NCBI GenBank assembly: GCA_022072245.1
Contig: JAJVIA010000014.1
Coordinates: 1-64,000, forward strand
Length of the DNA: 64,000 bases
Reading direction: 5' to 3'
DNA from: Anaerolineae bacterium
Lineage (GTDB): Bacteria; Chloroflexota; Anaerolineae; UBA4142; SHND01
In this document: positions 1 through 9,200 of the stretch, piece after piece
Layout: each line of letters begins with the position of its first letter
How positions within the stretch are numbered: the stretch's first letter is position 1
The notes under the pieces: generated by a model
Told to the model about the DNA's origin: nothing
Seen by the model: the letters and a program-made list of their open reading frames with translations, nothing else
The model's database searches: none
Program-made: the position numbers and the translations under genes

Positions 1-980
1 GTCTGGACGGCTTGTTCTTGCGCGCGGACGTGCGCCTGCGCTTGACGCAGCGTTTCGAACGCGTCGAGTCGCGTTTGCACTTGCGCCGCCAAATCACGCG
101 CGCGTTCCGCGCTTCCGCACAACGGGCACGCGTCCACGTCGGGATGCGCGCGCAGATGCGCTTGCGCCGCTTCCAACAATGCGACCAACTCGCGCGGAGT
201 TCCACTCGCTTGCGTCACGGCTTGTTCGAACGCGCCTGCCGCCTCATCCTGCGCGGCGCGCGCGGCATCGAGTTTTAGTTTTGCGTTTTTAAATTTTGCG
301 GGATACTCGAGCAAGCGTTCAAACGCGCGCTGCAAATAGCCCAACGCGTCCACTTCCAAATCAAACGCGTCGGGGTCGCGTTCGGCTTCTTGCGCCGCCC
401 AACCCAGCGCATCGGCACGCGGCTTACCCGCTTTTTCCCAAAATTGTCGAATCGTCTCGCGGTTTTCTTGGACGCGCGTTAACGCGGTATCCCGCGTGGT
501 CTGAATCGTTTTCAAGGCGTCGTTCAACGCGCTTTCCGATTGTTCCACTCCGGGCGCTTCGACAAAACGGCGAATCGCCTCATACCGCTCGCCCGGGCGC
601 GCTTCCAAAAGCGATGTGATTTGCGCGCGTCGCAGAACTTCAACACGCGGACGCGCATCGGGCGGCGAGATTGTGACGCCGGTCGAGCGCAAAGCGCCGC
701 GACAATTTTTCCCGCCGAACTCGAGGGTCACGGCAGCATCTGCGGCGCGTTTGCCAACCGAATGCCAATAGCTGTTTGTTTTGCCCAAGCCGCGATTTGC
801 GAGCGAACCAACCTGCCCGGAAGACAACAAGTCCAACGCGTCGCAGATGGTGGATTTCCCTGTGCCGTTCTCGCCATAGATAATGGTGAGTTTTTTGGTC
901 GGGTCGAACTTGAGCGTAAAGGGTTTGACTGCGCCGCGAAAATGTTCGATGGTGAGTTTTTCCAATGGGGCTGTACTCAT
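1..980 (-). CDS. AAA/SMC-like ATPase, 5' part only (3' end beyond window)
   Basis: This reading frame starts at the ATG whose complement lies at 978-980 and runs off the window edge; about 326 residues are visible. The N-terminus has the layout of RecF/SbcC/SMC-type ATPases: a beta-strand lead (KLTIEHFRG, residues 8-16), then a Walker A loop GENGTGKST at 36-44. The middle is charged and probably helical or coiled coil, with a CPLC pair near residue 285 recalling the zinc-hook CxxC of Rad50/SbcC. The Walker B half is outside the window. The start codon overlaps the stop of the 59-aa gene upstream (ATGA), and the SNF2 helicase precedes that, so the three form one operon. Known relatives act on DNA ends or in phage defence; the exact role here is inferred. 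Confidence 0.85.
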   Translation of the reverse strand, partial: MSTAPLEKLTIEHFRGAVKPFTLKFDPTKKLTIIYGENGTGKSTICDALDLLSSGQVGSLANRGLGKTNSYWHSVGKRAADAAVTLEFGGKNCRGALRSTGVTISPPDARPRVEVLRRAQITSLLEARPGERYEAIRRFVEAPGVEQSESALNDALKTIQTTRDTALTRVQENRETIRQFWEKAGKPRADALGWAAQEAERDPDAFDLEVDALGYLQRAFERLLEYPAKFKNAKLKLDAARAAQDEAAGAFEQAVTQASGTPRELVALLEAAQAHLRAHPDVDACPLCGSAERARDLAAQVQTRLDAFETLRQAQAHVRAQEQAVQ

Positions 981-1156
981 ACAGTCACCGCCTTTTTGGC
1001 GAGCGCCTTTTCAAGCGCGAGCCGCCAATCCGCCGCTTTCATTTTGCCCCCGGCGAGTTTGGGCAACAACTGCGTGACGTCTTGAGCGAGGACAAGTTTT
1101 TCCGCGACAAGACGCGCCAAAATCTTTTCTGCCAATTCTTCCGATGGAGTTTTCAT
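977..1156 (-). CDS. small protein (59 aa) between helicase and ATPase genes
   Basis: A 59-residue reading frame begins MKTPSEELAEKILARLVAEK and ends KKAVTV. It has a strong ribosome-binding site (AAGGAGGG, complement of 1161-1168) about 5 nt before the ATG, and its stop overlaps the ATG of the ATPase gene by 4 nt. These signals make it a real gene despite its size. The sequence is Lys/Ala/Leu-rich, predicted helical, without signal peptide or cysteines. I do not recognise a family. Its position suggests a partner or adaptor of the ATPase, translated in a coupled way. Confidence 0.75.
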   Translation of the reverse strand: MKTPSEELAEKILARLVAEKLVLAQDVTQLLPKLAGGKMKAADWRLALEKALAKKAVTV

Positions 1157-1170
1157 ATATCCCTCCTTGA

Positions 1171-1203
1171 GACGTGACAGGTTTTTTAGAAACCTGTCAC
1201 GTC
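1171..1203. repeat. palindromic repeat, copy A (GTGACAGGT family)
   Basis: Arms GACGTGACAGGTTT and AAACCTGTCACGTC (14 bp, perfect) flank a 5-nt centre. The last base falls in the helicase stop codon (TAG, complement of 1203-1205), and the ribosome-binding site of the next gene begins just after the other end. Related copies lie inside the helicase gene at 1583-1631 and 3036-3090. Confidence 0.9.
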
Positions 1204-4088
1204 TAATTAACTGTCCAATGAATTGTAAATAGTTCTGCCAACTCGCTGGTCTGATTTAACTTGGCTTCAATCTCGGCAATCAGTTTTTCGCGCAACCTGT
1301 CCACCTCGTCCTGCGCGTCAAAAAGCGAACGTCGCTTTTGGTTTCGCAGCGCCTCCAACGCGCGGATTTCTTTTTGCGCCGCCAACTTTTCTTCTAGCGA
1401 TAATGCCGCCGTCGCCGCGCGTCGTTTTTCTTTGATTTGGCGGTCGAGTTCTTTGATTTCTCGTTCCAATCCCAACTTTAAATCATCTGCCCAACTATCA
1501 AGTTTCGCTGTTTCCTGTTCAAAAAAGCGCGCGTTGCGTTCTCGAATGGACTGTTGAATCTTGGACTGTTGCAGGTGCGTTAGACGTGACAGACGTGACA
1601 GACGTGACAGGTTTTCAAAACCTGTCACGTCTGCCGTCACGCGCCCCGGCAGCGTCAACAGTCGCTGCGCTATTTCGGTTTCAAGCGCTTGGTCTGCGTC
1701 TGTAATGGCAGCGCACAGCAGGTAATCTTCGGATTGGTCGAGCGCGTTCACGCAATAATGTGAAACAGACAACCAGCCCGTTTGTCCAATCAATGACTCT
1801 AGAATCGTTACCTTGCCTGTGTAATCGCTATAATTGAGCGTCACGTCTGCTATGGGTAGTTCGCGTTGTTTGGCTTGGGTCAGCAGTTGTTCCGCTAACG
1901 GATGATTCAGCCGATACAAGTGCGCTTCGCCCGAACGACGCGGCAGTTCGTACCAACCCAGTGGAATTTCACCGTCGAGCTGCGGAAATGGATTACGCTT
2001 GAGATAAAAACGCGAATCGTCGCTAAACGCGGCATCCTCGCCCAACTCGTGCTGCGTCAATTGCATTAACATCTGTTCAAAGCGATTGAGATATGCTTGC
2101 GATGTTTGCTCGCGGACGCGCAGTTTTTCGCGCACTTCGTCGTCAAAATTTTCGAGCAGTTGTTGGCGCGTGCGCGTCATTGTCGCGTTGATTTCGGTCG
2201 AGAGTTCCGCTTGCAGCGCGTCGAACGCGGCTTGAATTTCGTGCGGCAAACGCGCGCGTTGGTAAATTTCCAAAATGCGCTTTTCAAAATCTACGCCCGA
2301 TTCAATCGCGCCCAACACTTCATCGCTCGCGCCAAACACGCCTTCAAACAACTGGAATTTTTCCGAGAGCAATTCAAACACGCGTTGGTCGGCTTGATTC
2401 TTGCGATTGAGAAAATTCACCACGACGACATCGTGCTTTTGTCCGTAGCGGTGACAGCGCCCGATGCGCTGCTCGATGCGCTGTGGATTCCACGGCAAAT
2501 CGTAATTCACCACGAGCGAACAAAATTGCAAGTTAATCCCTTCCGCGCCCGCTTCTGTCGCAATCATGATGCGTCCCTGCTCGCGGAAATAGTCCACCAA
2601 AGCAGAGCGCATATCGGCGGAACGCGAACCTGTAACGCGGTCGGCGCCTTGATGGCGCGCGAACCATTCCGCGTAAATTTCTTTAGAACGCTCGTCGGTG
2701 TTCGTGCCGTTGAATAACACAATCCCTTCGGCAAATGGACTGTCCGCCAACACGCGCAATAAATAACTCTGCGTGCGCCGCGATTCGGTAAAGATGATGG
2801 CTTTTTGCTCCGCGCCCAACTCGCGCGCTTTTTCAAACGCAATCGTCAATGCTTGAATTAGCGCTTTGCCTTTGGCATTGTGTTGAATGGACGTGGCGAG
2901 CCGCGCGAATTCGTCGAGGTCGGCAATCTCTGATGCAAGCGCGGCGCGGTCGGTATCGGATAACGGTGGCGCGTCCGCGTCGTCGCCCCATTCTTCCGCC
3001 GTTTCGTCGAGCGCCTCGTAATCTTCCTCCACCCCAAACGTGACAGGTTGTTCTCCAAACGTGACAGGTTTCCAAAAACCTGTCACGTTTGTTTTTAACC
3101 GTTTGGAAATGGATTCCAGCGCGCCCGCGATAGCGAATGTGGACGAAGCGAGCAGTTTACGCAGGACGAGCGTCATGAGCGAACGCTGGCTTGACGGCAG
3201 CGCGCGCAAATTCTCGCGGCGTAGATATTCCGACACGAGGTCGTAGAGGCGATCTTCGCTTTCTTCGGGCGTAAATTCTTGGACGAGCGGCAATCGTTTC
3301 GTAAAGGGAATATACGCGGTGACCTGGCGGCGCAGCGTGCGATGCGAAATGGGTTTGAGCCGTTGCTTGAGCGTTTGAAAAACTTGGCGTTGATTCAGAT
3401 TCGCAAATTGTTCGCGAAAACTTTTGATGTCGCCAAAGGTGTGTTCGTCAATAAAACTGACGAGTCCGAACAATTCGAGAAGCGAATTTTGCAGCGGCGT
3501 TGCCGTGAGCAACAATTTACGGTTGGGCGCGAGCGCGTTCTTGAGCGTGTTGGCAATGATGTTGGACGGTTTGTACACGTTGCGCAGGCGGTGCGCTTCA
3601 TCAATCACCACCAAATCCCAAGCAGTGTTGTGAACGTCCGACGCTTTGCTGCGCGCAAATTGGTACGAGCAAATAACGACTGTGTCGCGCATTTCGAACG
3701 GGCGAAAGTTGCCGAGTTTAAGCGCCCGAGTGTACGAACGCGTTTCGAGAATGGCGCAAGGCAAAAAGAATTTTTCCAAGAGTTCCTGATGCCATTGTTT
3801 GCGGAGATTCGAGGGGGTAATAACCAAAATGCGGCGTTTGCGTTCCGCCCACATTTGCGAAATGACGAGTCCCGCTTCAATCGTTTTGCCCAGCCCGACT
3901 TCATCGGCGAGGAGCGCGCCTTTGGACAGCGGCGAGTGAAAGGCAAACAGCGCGGCGTCAACCTGATGCGGATTCAGGTCTACTTGGGCGCTTGCCACTG
4001 CGCCCGCGAGTTTTTCCTGATTATCGGAGGAATAGCGTTTGGTGAGTTCGTAAGCAAAATACTTTGCGTGAAAAGGAGTCAATGACAT
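1203..4088 (-). CDS. SNF2-family DEAD/DEAH helicase
   Basis: A 961-residue superfamily 2 ATPase of the SNF2/RapA type. Near the N-terminus lies ADEVGLGKT (motif I, about residues 62-70), then the DEAH box (VVIDEAHRL) and LLTATPLQN (motif III). The C-terminal RecA lobe has EAGAEGINLQ and QRIGRCHRYGQ (motifs V and VI), followed by a long coiled-coil tail. I chose the start MSLTPFHAKYF; an upstream in-frame ATG at 4118 adds ten residues of poor character, and neither has a clear ribosome-binding site. Such helicases translocate on duplex DNA without unwinding it and occur in transcription-recycling and in defence loci (DISARM and restriction-like clusters). The ATPase neighbour favours defence, by inference. 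Two palindromic repeats lie in frame inside it, at about residues 333-351 and 819-835. Confidence 0.92.
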   Translation of the reverse strand: MSLTPFHAKYFAYELTKRYSSDNQEKLAGAVASAQVDLNPHQVDAALFAFHSPLSKGALLADEVGLGKTIEAGLVISQMWAERKRRILVITPSNLRKQWHQELLEKFFLPCAILETRSYTRALKLGNFRPFEMRDTVVICSYQFARSKASDVHNTAWDLVVIDEAHRLRNVYKPSNIIANTLKNALAPNRKLLLTATPLQNSLLELFGLVSFIDEHTFGDIKSFREQFANLNQRQVFQTLKQRLKPISHRTLRRQVTAYIPFTKRLPLVQEFTPEESEDRLYDLVSEYLRRENLRALPSSQRSLMTLVLRKLLASSTFAIAGALESISKRLKTNVTGFWKPVTFGEQPVTFGVEEDYEALDETAEEWGDDADAPPLSDTDRAALASEIADLDEFARLATSIQHNAKGKALIQALTIAFEKARELGAEQKAIIFTESRRTQSYLLRVLADSPFAEGIVLFNGTNTDERSKEIYAEWFARHQGADRVTGSRSADMRSALVDYFREQGRIMIATEAGAEGINLQFCSLVVNYDLPWNPQRIEQRIGRCHRYGQKHDVVVVNFLNRKNQADQRVFELLSEKFQLFEGVFGASDEVLGAIESGVDFEKRILEIYQRARLPHEIQAAFDALQAELSTEINATMTRTRQQLLENFDDEVREKLRVREQTSQAYLNRFEQMLMQLTQHELGEDAAFSDDSRFYLKRNPFPQLDGEIPLGWYELPRRSGEAHLYRLNHPLAEQLLTQAKQRELPIADVTLNYSDYTGKVTILESLIGQTGWLSVSHYCVNALDQSEDYLLCAAITDADQALETEIAQRLLTLPGRVTADVTGFENLSRLSRLSRLTHLQQSKIQQSIRERNARFFEQETAKLDSWADDLKLGLEREIKELDRQIKEKRRAATAALSLEEKLAAQKEIRALEALRNQKRRSLFDAQDEVDRLREKLIAEIEAKLNQTSELAELFTIHWTVN
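1583..1631. repeat. palindromic repeat, copy B, with 9-bp tandem triplet, inside helicase gene
   Basis: The 9-mer GACGTGACA is repeated three times (1583-1609). The third unit opens a perfect palindrome with arms GACGTGACAGGTTTT and AAAACCTGTCACGTC and a single central base (1601-1631). It is translated as part of the helicase; the tandem units give LSRLSRLSRL. Confidence 0.9.
3036..3090. repeat. palindromic repeat, copy C, inside helicase gene
   Basis: A half-unit AAACGTGACAGGTT (3036-3049) is followed by a full palindrome with arms AAACGTGACAGGTTT and AAACCTGTCACGTTT (3057-3071 and 3076-3090). It is read in frame and yields the internal protein repeat VTGFWKPVTF...QPVTFG in the helicase, between its two RecA lobes. 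Confidence 0.9.
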
Positions 4089-4118
4089 CCAAGCATCCAA
4101 TCTGGAACCCATAATCAT

Positions 4119-4455
4119 AGGGGCGAGCTTGTCTTGCTCCTACCTGTCAGCTTGTACAAACCCAAGACAGCTCGTCGTGCGTATCATTCAACGAACGAAT
4201 CATCTGTAATTTCCAACGCGCGGTCAATAATTTCTATCTCTGCATCCAATTCTTTTTGCATAATCGAAAGCGCGAGAGCTGAGCGTGCCGGCTATTTTCT
4301 CATTCGCGCCGAAAAAAATCAAACCGAATATCGGCAAGGGCAACGTTAGTCCGCGTATGCCCAAAGCGCATTTCGCAAGTTCTGTCCGAACAAGGCCTCG
4401 CGTCCAAGAGTCGAATAACCCAAAATCGCGCGGCGCAAGTCGCGCCCGCGCTCGG
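4119..4455. other. intergenic region, possible gene remnant
   Basis: No convincing gene is present. On the minus strand a short frame at about 4183-4260 reads MQKELDAEIEIIDRALEITD and stops; it looks like a fragment of a small charged helical protein, with no ribosome-binding site. Base use resembles the flanking coding DNA, which suggests decay of a former gene. Confidence 0.4.
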
Positions 4456-5580
4456 TCAAATGGTTGGGTCGGGCGCTGCGCCAAGCGCGCCCGCCGCCTG
4501 CAATGCGTCCAGCTCGGCGGCGTGAAATCCGGCTTGCGTCAAAACCGCGCGCGTGTCTTGGCCCAAACGCGGCGCGTTGCCCGCGCCATGCGCCAAACCG
4601 CGCGCCATGACTTGGGGATGCGTCAGCGTTTCGCTCACGGCGAGCAGCGGTTCAAGACAGCAATCCGTTTGCGCCGCAAAAACAATCCATTCCGCGCGCG
4701 CGCGCGTTTTGAAAATTTCCGCGCAAACCGCAATGCAGTCCGCGTCGAATTGACGCTCCAACAAATCCGCGCGCGCAATCCCGTCGCAAAAGGCGCGCCA
4801 AAATTTTGGTTCGAGCGCGCCGAGCGCCATATATTCGCCGTCCGCCGTTTCGTAAAGGTTGTAACACGGATACGCGCCCGTGAGCGGCATCGCGCCGCGC
4901 GTCGGATTTTCGTTCTCGGCGCGGAAACACGCGCCCAAAACCGTTTGCATCCAATCCACCGCCGCGTCAAACAACGCGATGTCGAGAAATTTCCCCACGC
5001 CCGTGCGTTCGCGTTCGACCAATGCGGCGCTGATTTGCAGCGCGGCGGACATGCCGCCCGCGAGGTCGGCGATTTGCACCGGCGCCAAAACGGGCGCGGT
5101 TGCGGACGCGCCGTTCAGTTTCAAAATGCCCGCCAGCGCCAAATAATTCAAATCGTGACCTGCGCGGTCGCGGTACGGTCCGCTTTGGCCGTAACCGCTG
5201 AGCGAACAATAAATCAAACGCGGATTGCGCGCGCGAACGCTTTCGTAATCCAAGCCGCGCTGCGCCATGACGCCGGGGCGAAACGATTCGACCAGCGCGT
5301 CCGCCTGTTCGCACAACCTTAAAAGAATGGCGCGCCCGCGCGCGTCAAAAAAATCCAAGACAACGCTCTGCTTGCCGCGATTGTTGCGCCAAAAAATCGC
5401 GCCCTCAAAGCGTTCCGCGTCGAGCGCCATAAACGGCGGCATCCAACGCGTCGCATCGCCTTCGGGCGGACGTTCCACTTTGATTACCTCTGCGCCCAAA
5501 TCAGCGAGCCATTGCGTCGCGTACGGCCCGGGCAAGAGCCGCGACAAATCGAGTATGCGTATGCCTGCAAGAGATTGCAT
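4456..5580 (-). CDS. CaiB/BaiF family (family III) CoA-transferase
   Basis: The 374-residue product opens MQSLAGIRILDLSRLLPGPYATQWLADLGAEVIKVE, the typical N-terminus of family III CoA-transferases. It continues with GD/RW near residue 45, NNRGKQSVVLD, and the segment VESFRPGVMAQRGL. These enzymes move CoA between carboxylic acids through an aspartyl-CoA thioester; the usual catalytic Asp region (GHDLNYLALAG) is present at about residue 140. The length is close to the family norm of 380-400. The acid substrate cannot be told from the sequence. It is transcribed away from nifJ, alone, and a TATAAT lies upstream inside the 96-bp repeat. An alternative description is alpha-methylacyl-CoA racemase-like. 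Confidence 0.9.
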   Translation of the reverse strand: MQSLAGIRILDLSRLLPGPYATQWLADLGAEVIKVERPPEGDATRWMPPFMALDAERFEGAIFWRNNRGKQSVVLDFFDARGRAILLRLCEQADALVESFRPGVMAQRGLDYESVRARNPRLIYCSLSGYGQSGPYRDRAGHDLNYLALAGILKLNGASATAPVLAPVQIADLAGGMSAALQISAALVERERTGVGKFLDIALFDAAVDWMQTVLGACFRAENENPTRGAMPLTGAYPCYNLYETADGEYMALGALEPKFWRAFCDGIARADLLERQFDADCIAVCAEIFKTRARAEWIVFAAQTDCCLEPLLAVSETLTHPQVMARGLAHGAGNAPRLGQDTRAVLTQAGFHAAELDALQAAGALGAAPDPTI

Positions 5581-5599
5581 CGTGATTCATTTCCTTGTA

Positions 5600-5695
5600 A
5601 TCTAATTCTTTAACATTATAAAATTGCAGCGTGAGATTGCGTAGCAAGCGTGAGATTGCGTAGTAAGGCGTTCTCTAACGCTGCATCAGAGAATG
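5600..5695. repeat. 96-bp direct repeat, copy 1
   Basis: This segment recurs at 5724-5819 with only a few mismatches. Each copy carries a tandem GTGAGATTGCGTAG motif and ends with GGCGTTCTCTAACGC, an imperfect palindrome related to repeats near 43.1 and 44.7 kb. Read on the minus strand, each copy contains TATAAT, so copy 1 probably supplies the CoA-transferase promoter. Confidence 0.9.
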
Positions 5696-5723
5696 TGGAT
5701 TATGCAATTTCATGTTGGATGAG

Positions 5724-5819
5724 ATCTAATTCTTTAACATTATAAAATTGCAGCGTGAGATTGCGTAGCAAGCATGAGATTGCGTAGCAAGGCGTTCTCT
5801 AACGCCGCATCAGCGAATG
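5724..5819. repeat. 96-bp direct repeat, copy 2
   Basis: Second copy of the repeat at 5600-5695, separated from it by 28 bp. The start (TCTAATTCTTTAACATTATA) is identical in both copies; differences are single substitutions in the second half. Confidence 0.9.
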
Positions 5820-5995
5820 CTTGGTCAAACCGCGCGGCGGTGCAAACTCGAAAGGTCTGGCAGTCTGAAACAGTATCGAGTCTATAGCTGAATTGTACTA
5901 TCAATCTAAAATTCGATAGCTTGCGCGCCGGGCGTTTTACAAACCGCTGCGCGGGAACTCGATTTATAGATTCGTGCGCGTGATTTTTTTCTCTG

Positions 5996-6030
5996 AACGG
6001 GAGGCATTTTTGTCTCCCGTTTTTTATTTT
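5996..6030 (+). terminator. intrinsic terminator with no plus-strand gene before it
   Basis: AACGGGAG (5996-6003) pairs with CTCCCGTT (6014-6021) and is followed by a T-rich run. No plus-strand gene lies upstream, so it may end a small RNA or act as an attenuator in the nifJ leader. The surrounding 5820-6253 stretch holds no other gene that I can see. Confidence 0.65.
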
Positions 6031-6253
6031 TCCGAAAGCGTTTGCCGACGCGCACGCGCAACGTTTTTTTGACCGCATTGCAACGCAAATCAATACAGAC
6101 CGGACGAAAATAGAGGTATTGCGCGGCGCGGTATGTCATTCGCCATAGCCAAGTGGGGCATCTGACCCTATGTCCGCGCGCGTTTTGCGTTCACAATACA
6201 TCCAGAACGATTTTGTAAAGGTTGACCCGATTTTTACGTTGGAGGAATTTGAA

Positions 6254-9200
6254 ATGTCACGAAGCATGGTCACACTCGACGCCAATGAAGCCGCCGCGTA
6301 TATTGCTCATCACGTTTCCGAAGTGATTGCGATTTATCCGATTACGCCGTCGTCGGCGATGGGCGAATGGGCGGATCAATGGTCTGCCGAGAACAAGAAA
6401 AATATCTGGGGTACGACGCCGCTCGTCGTCGAAATGCAAAGCGAAGGCGGCGCGGCGGGCGCGGTGCATGGCGCGCTGCAAACGGGTTCGCTGACCACGA
6501 CGTTCACCGCGAGTCAAGGGCTGATGCTGATGCTGCCCAACATGTACAAAATCGCGGGCGAACTCACCGCGACCGTGTTTCACATTGCCGCGCGCGCGTT
6601 GGCGGCGCAAGCGCTTTCGATTTTTGGCGACCATCAAGACGTGATGGCGGCGCGCGCGACGGGCTGGGCGCTGCTCTGTTCCAACAGCGTCCAAGAGGCG
6701 ATGGATTTGGCGCTCATCGCGCACGCGGCGACCTTGAAAGCGCGCGTGCCCATTTTGCATTTCTTTGACGGCTTTCGCACCTCGTCCGAAGTGATGAAGA
6801 TTGAACAATTGGACGAGGACGACATGCGCTTTATGATTGACGATGAATTGGTGCGCGCGCATCGCGCGCGCGCGCTGTCGCCCGACAATCCGTTCATGCG
6901 CGGCGCGGCGCAAAATCCCGACGTCTATTTTCAAGCGCGCGAAACGGTCAATCCCTTTTACGCGCGGATGCCGCAAATTATTCAGGATACGATGAATCAA
7001 TTCGCGGCGCGCGTCGGTCGGCAATATCATTTGTTCGATTACGTCGGCGCGCCGGATGCGGAACGCGTCATGGTCATAATGGGGTCTGGCGGCGAAGTGG
7101 CGCAGGAAGCGGTGGAATTTATGCACGCGCGCGGCGACAAGGTCGGCGTATTAAAAGTGCATCTCTATCGGCCGTTCAGCGTCGAACATTTCATGGCGGC
7201 GCTTCCCAAGACCGCGCAAAAAATCGCCGTGTTGGATCGTACCAAAGAACCGGGCAGCGCGGGCGAACCGTTGTATCAAGATGTCGTCACGGCGTTGATG
7301 GAATCGGCGGACGGCGCGCGACCGATGCCGCGCGTGATTGGCGGCCGCTACGGTTTGGCGTCCAAAGAATTTACGCCCGCGATGGTCAAGGGCGTTTTCG
7401 ACGAACTGAAAAAACCAAATCCCAAGAATCATTTCACCATCGGCATCCACGACGACGTATCGCATACGTCGTTGCCGTATGACCCGCATTTTTCCACCGA
7501 AGACCCCGCGACGACGCGCGCGATTTTTTACGGCCTCGGCGCGGACGGCACGGTCGGCGCCAACAAAAATTCCATCAAAATCATCGGCGACGAAACCGCT
7601 TTGTACGCGCAAGGTTATTTTGTGTACGATTCCAAAAAATCGGGTTCGACCACCACTTCGCATTTGCGTTTTGGACCCAAACCGATTCATTCGTCGTATC
7701 TGATTCGTTCCGCCAACTTTGTCGCGTGTCATCAATTTAATTTTCTCGAACGTTTTGAAATGCTGCACGTCGCGGACCATGGCGCAATCTTTTTGCTCAA
7801 CAGTCCCTTTGCGCCCGATGCGGTGTGGGAACGTCTGCCGCGTTCGGTGCAGCAAACCATCGTAGAAAAACAATTGAAACTGTATGTGATTGACGCGTAC
7901 AAGGTCGCGCGCGAAACGGGCATGGGCGGACGCATCAATACCGTGATGCAGACCTGTTTCTTTGCCATCAGCGGCGTCTTGCCGCGCGCCGAAGCGATTG
8001 CGGCGATTAAACATTCCATCGAAAAAACGTACGGCAAACGCGGCAAAGTCGTCGTCGAGAAAAATTTCGCGGCGGTGGACGCGACGCTCGCAAATTTGTA
8101 CGAAGTCCAAGTTCCAACGAACGTGACAAGCGCTTTTGATTTGCGGCCGCCGGTGGCGGCGGGCGCGCCCGCCTTTGTGCAAAATGTGACCGCCGAAATT
8201 ATCGCGGGGCGCGGCGACGCGCTGCCCGTGAGCGCGCTGCCGGTTGACGGCACGTATCCGAGCGGCACCGCGAAATGGGAAAAGCGCAACATCGCGCTCG
8301 AAATTCCGGTGTGGGACAAGGACATTTGTATTCAATGCGGTAAATGCGTTTTCGTCTGTCCGCACGCGACGATTCGCGCCAAAGTGTACGACCCGCAATG
8401 TCTGGACGGCGCGCCCGAAACGTTCAAACACGTTCCCGCGCGGTGGAAAGAATTTGAAGGGCTGCGTTACACGCTCCAAGTTTCGCCCGAAGATTGTACG
8501 GGCTGCACCTTGTGCGTCGAAGTGTGTCCGGTGAAAAACAAGAGCGAGACGCGCTTGAAAGCGCTTAACATGATGCCGCAGCCGCCCATCCGCGCCCGAG
8601 AAAATGAAAATTGGGCGTTCTTTAGCCGGCTGCCCGAAATGGACCGCGAAAAAGTCAATCTGCATCTGGTCAAAGATAGTCAGCTGTTGGAACCGTTGTT
8701 TGAATTTTCCGGCGCATGTTCGGGCTGCGGCGAAACGCCGTATCTCAGACTCATCACGCAGTTGTTTGGCGAACGCGCGTACGTGGCGAACGCGACGGGC
8801 TGCTCTTCGATTTACGGCGGCAATCTGCCGACGACGCCATGGACGCACAACGACGCCGGACGGGGTCCCGCGTGGTCCAATTCTTTGTTTGAAGACAATG
8901 CCGAATTCGGTCTCGGTTTCCGCCTCACGCTGGACAAACGTTTGGAATTTGCGCGCGAGCTCTTGCCGCAATTCGCGTCCGTCGTCGGGCAAGAATTGGT
9001 GGACGGCATCTTGAACGCCGCCCAAGACACCGAAGCTGAATTGCTCAAACAGCGCGGACGCGTGCAGGCGTTAAAAGAAAAATTGGAAGCCCTCATCACC
9101 CAATCGCCGAATGTCCCAATTGCCGAAACCGCGCGTCATCTCTGTTCCATCGCCGATATTTTTGTAAAAAAGACCGTGTGGATTGTCGGCGGCGACGGTT

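Noticed and set aside
1171-1203. Rho-independent terminator between helicase and the 59-aa gene
   Set aside because: The palindrome lacks a T-run at its end and the same sequence occurs inside the helicase coding region, so it is better read as a dispersed repeat.
4285-5322. Plus-strand open frame of 345 codons opposite the CoA-transferase
   Set aside because: Arg/Ala-rich shadow of a well-supported gene; no ribosome-binding site or motif.
5600-5819. Possible CRISPR array or attachment site
   Set aside because: Only two 96-bp units with one 28-bp gap; no short regular repeats, spacers, cas genes, integrase or tRNA nearby.
7151-9025. Long minus-strand open frame (over 600 codons) opposite nifJ
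   Set aside because: It is the antisense shadow of a certain gene; GC-rich codon use keeps stops out of the opposite frame, and the sequence is His/Arg-rich without any domain.
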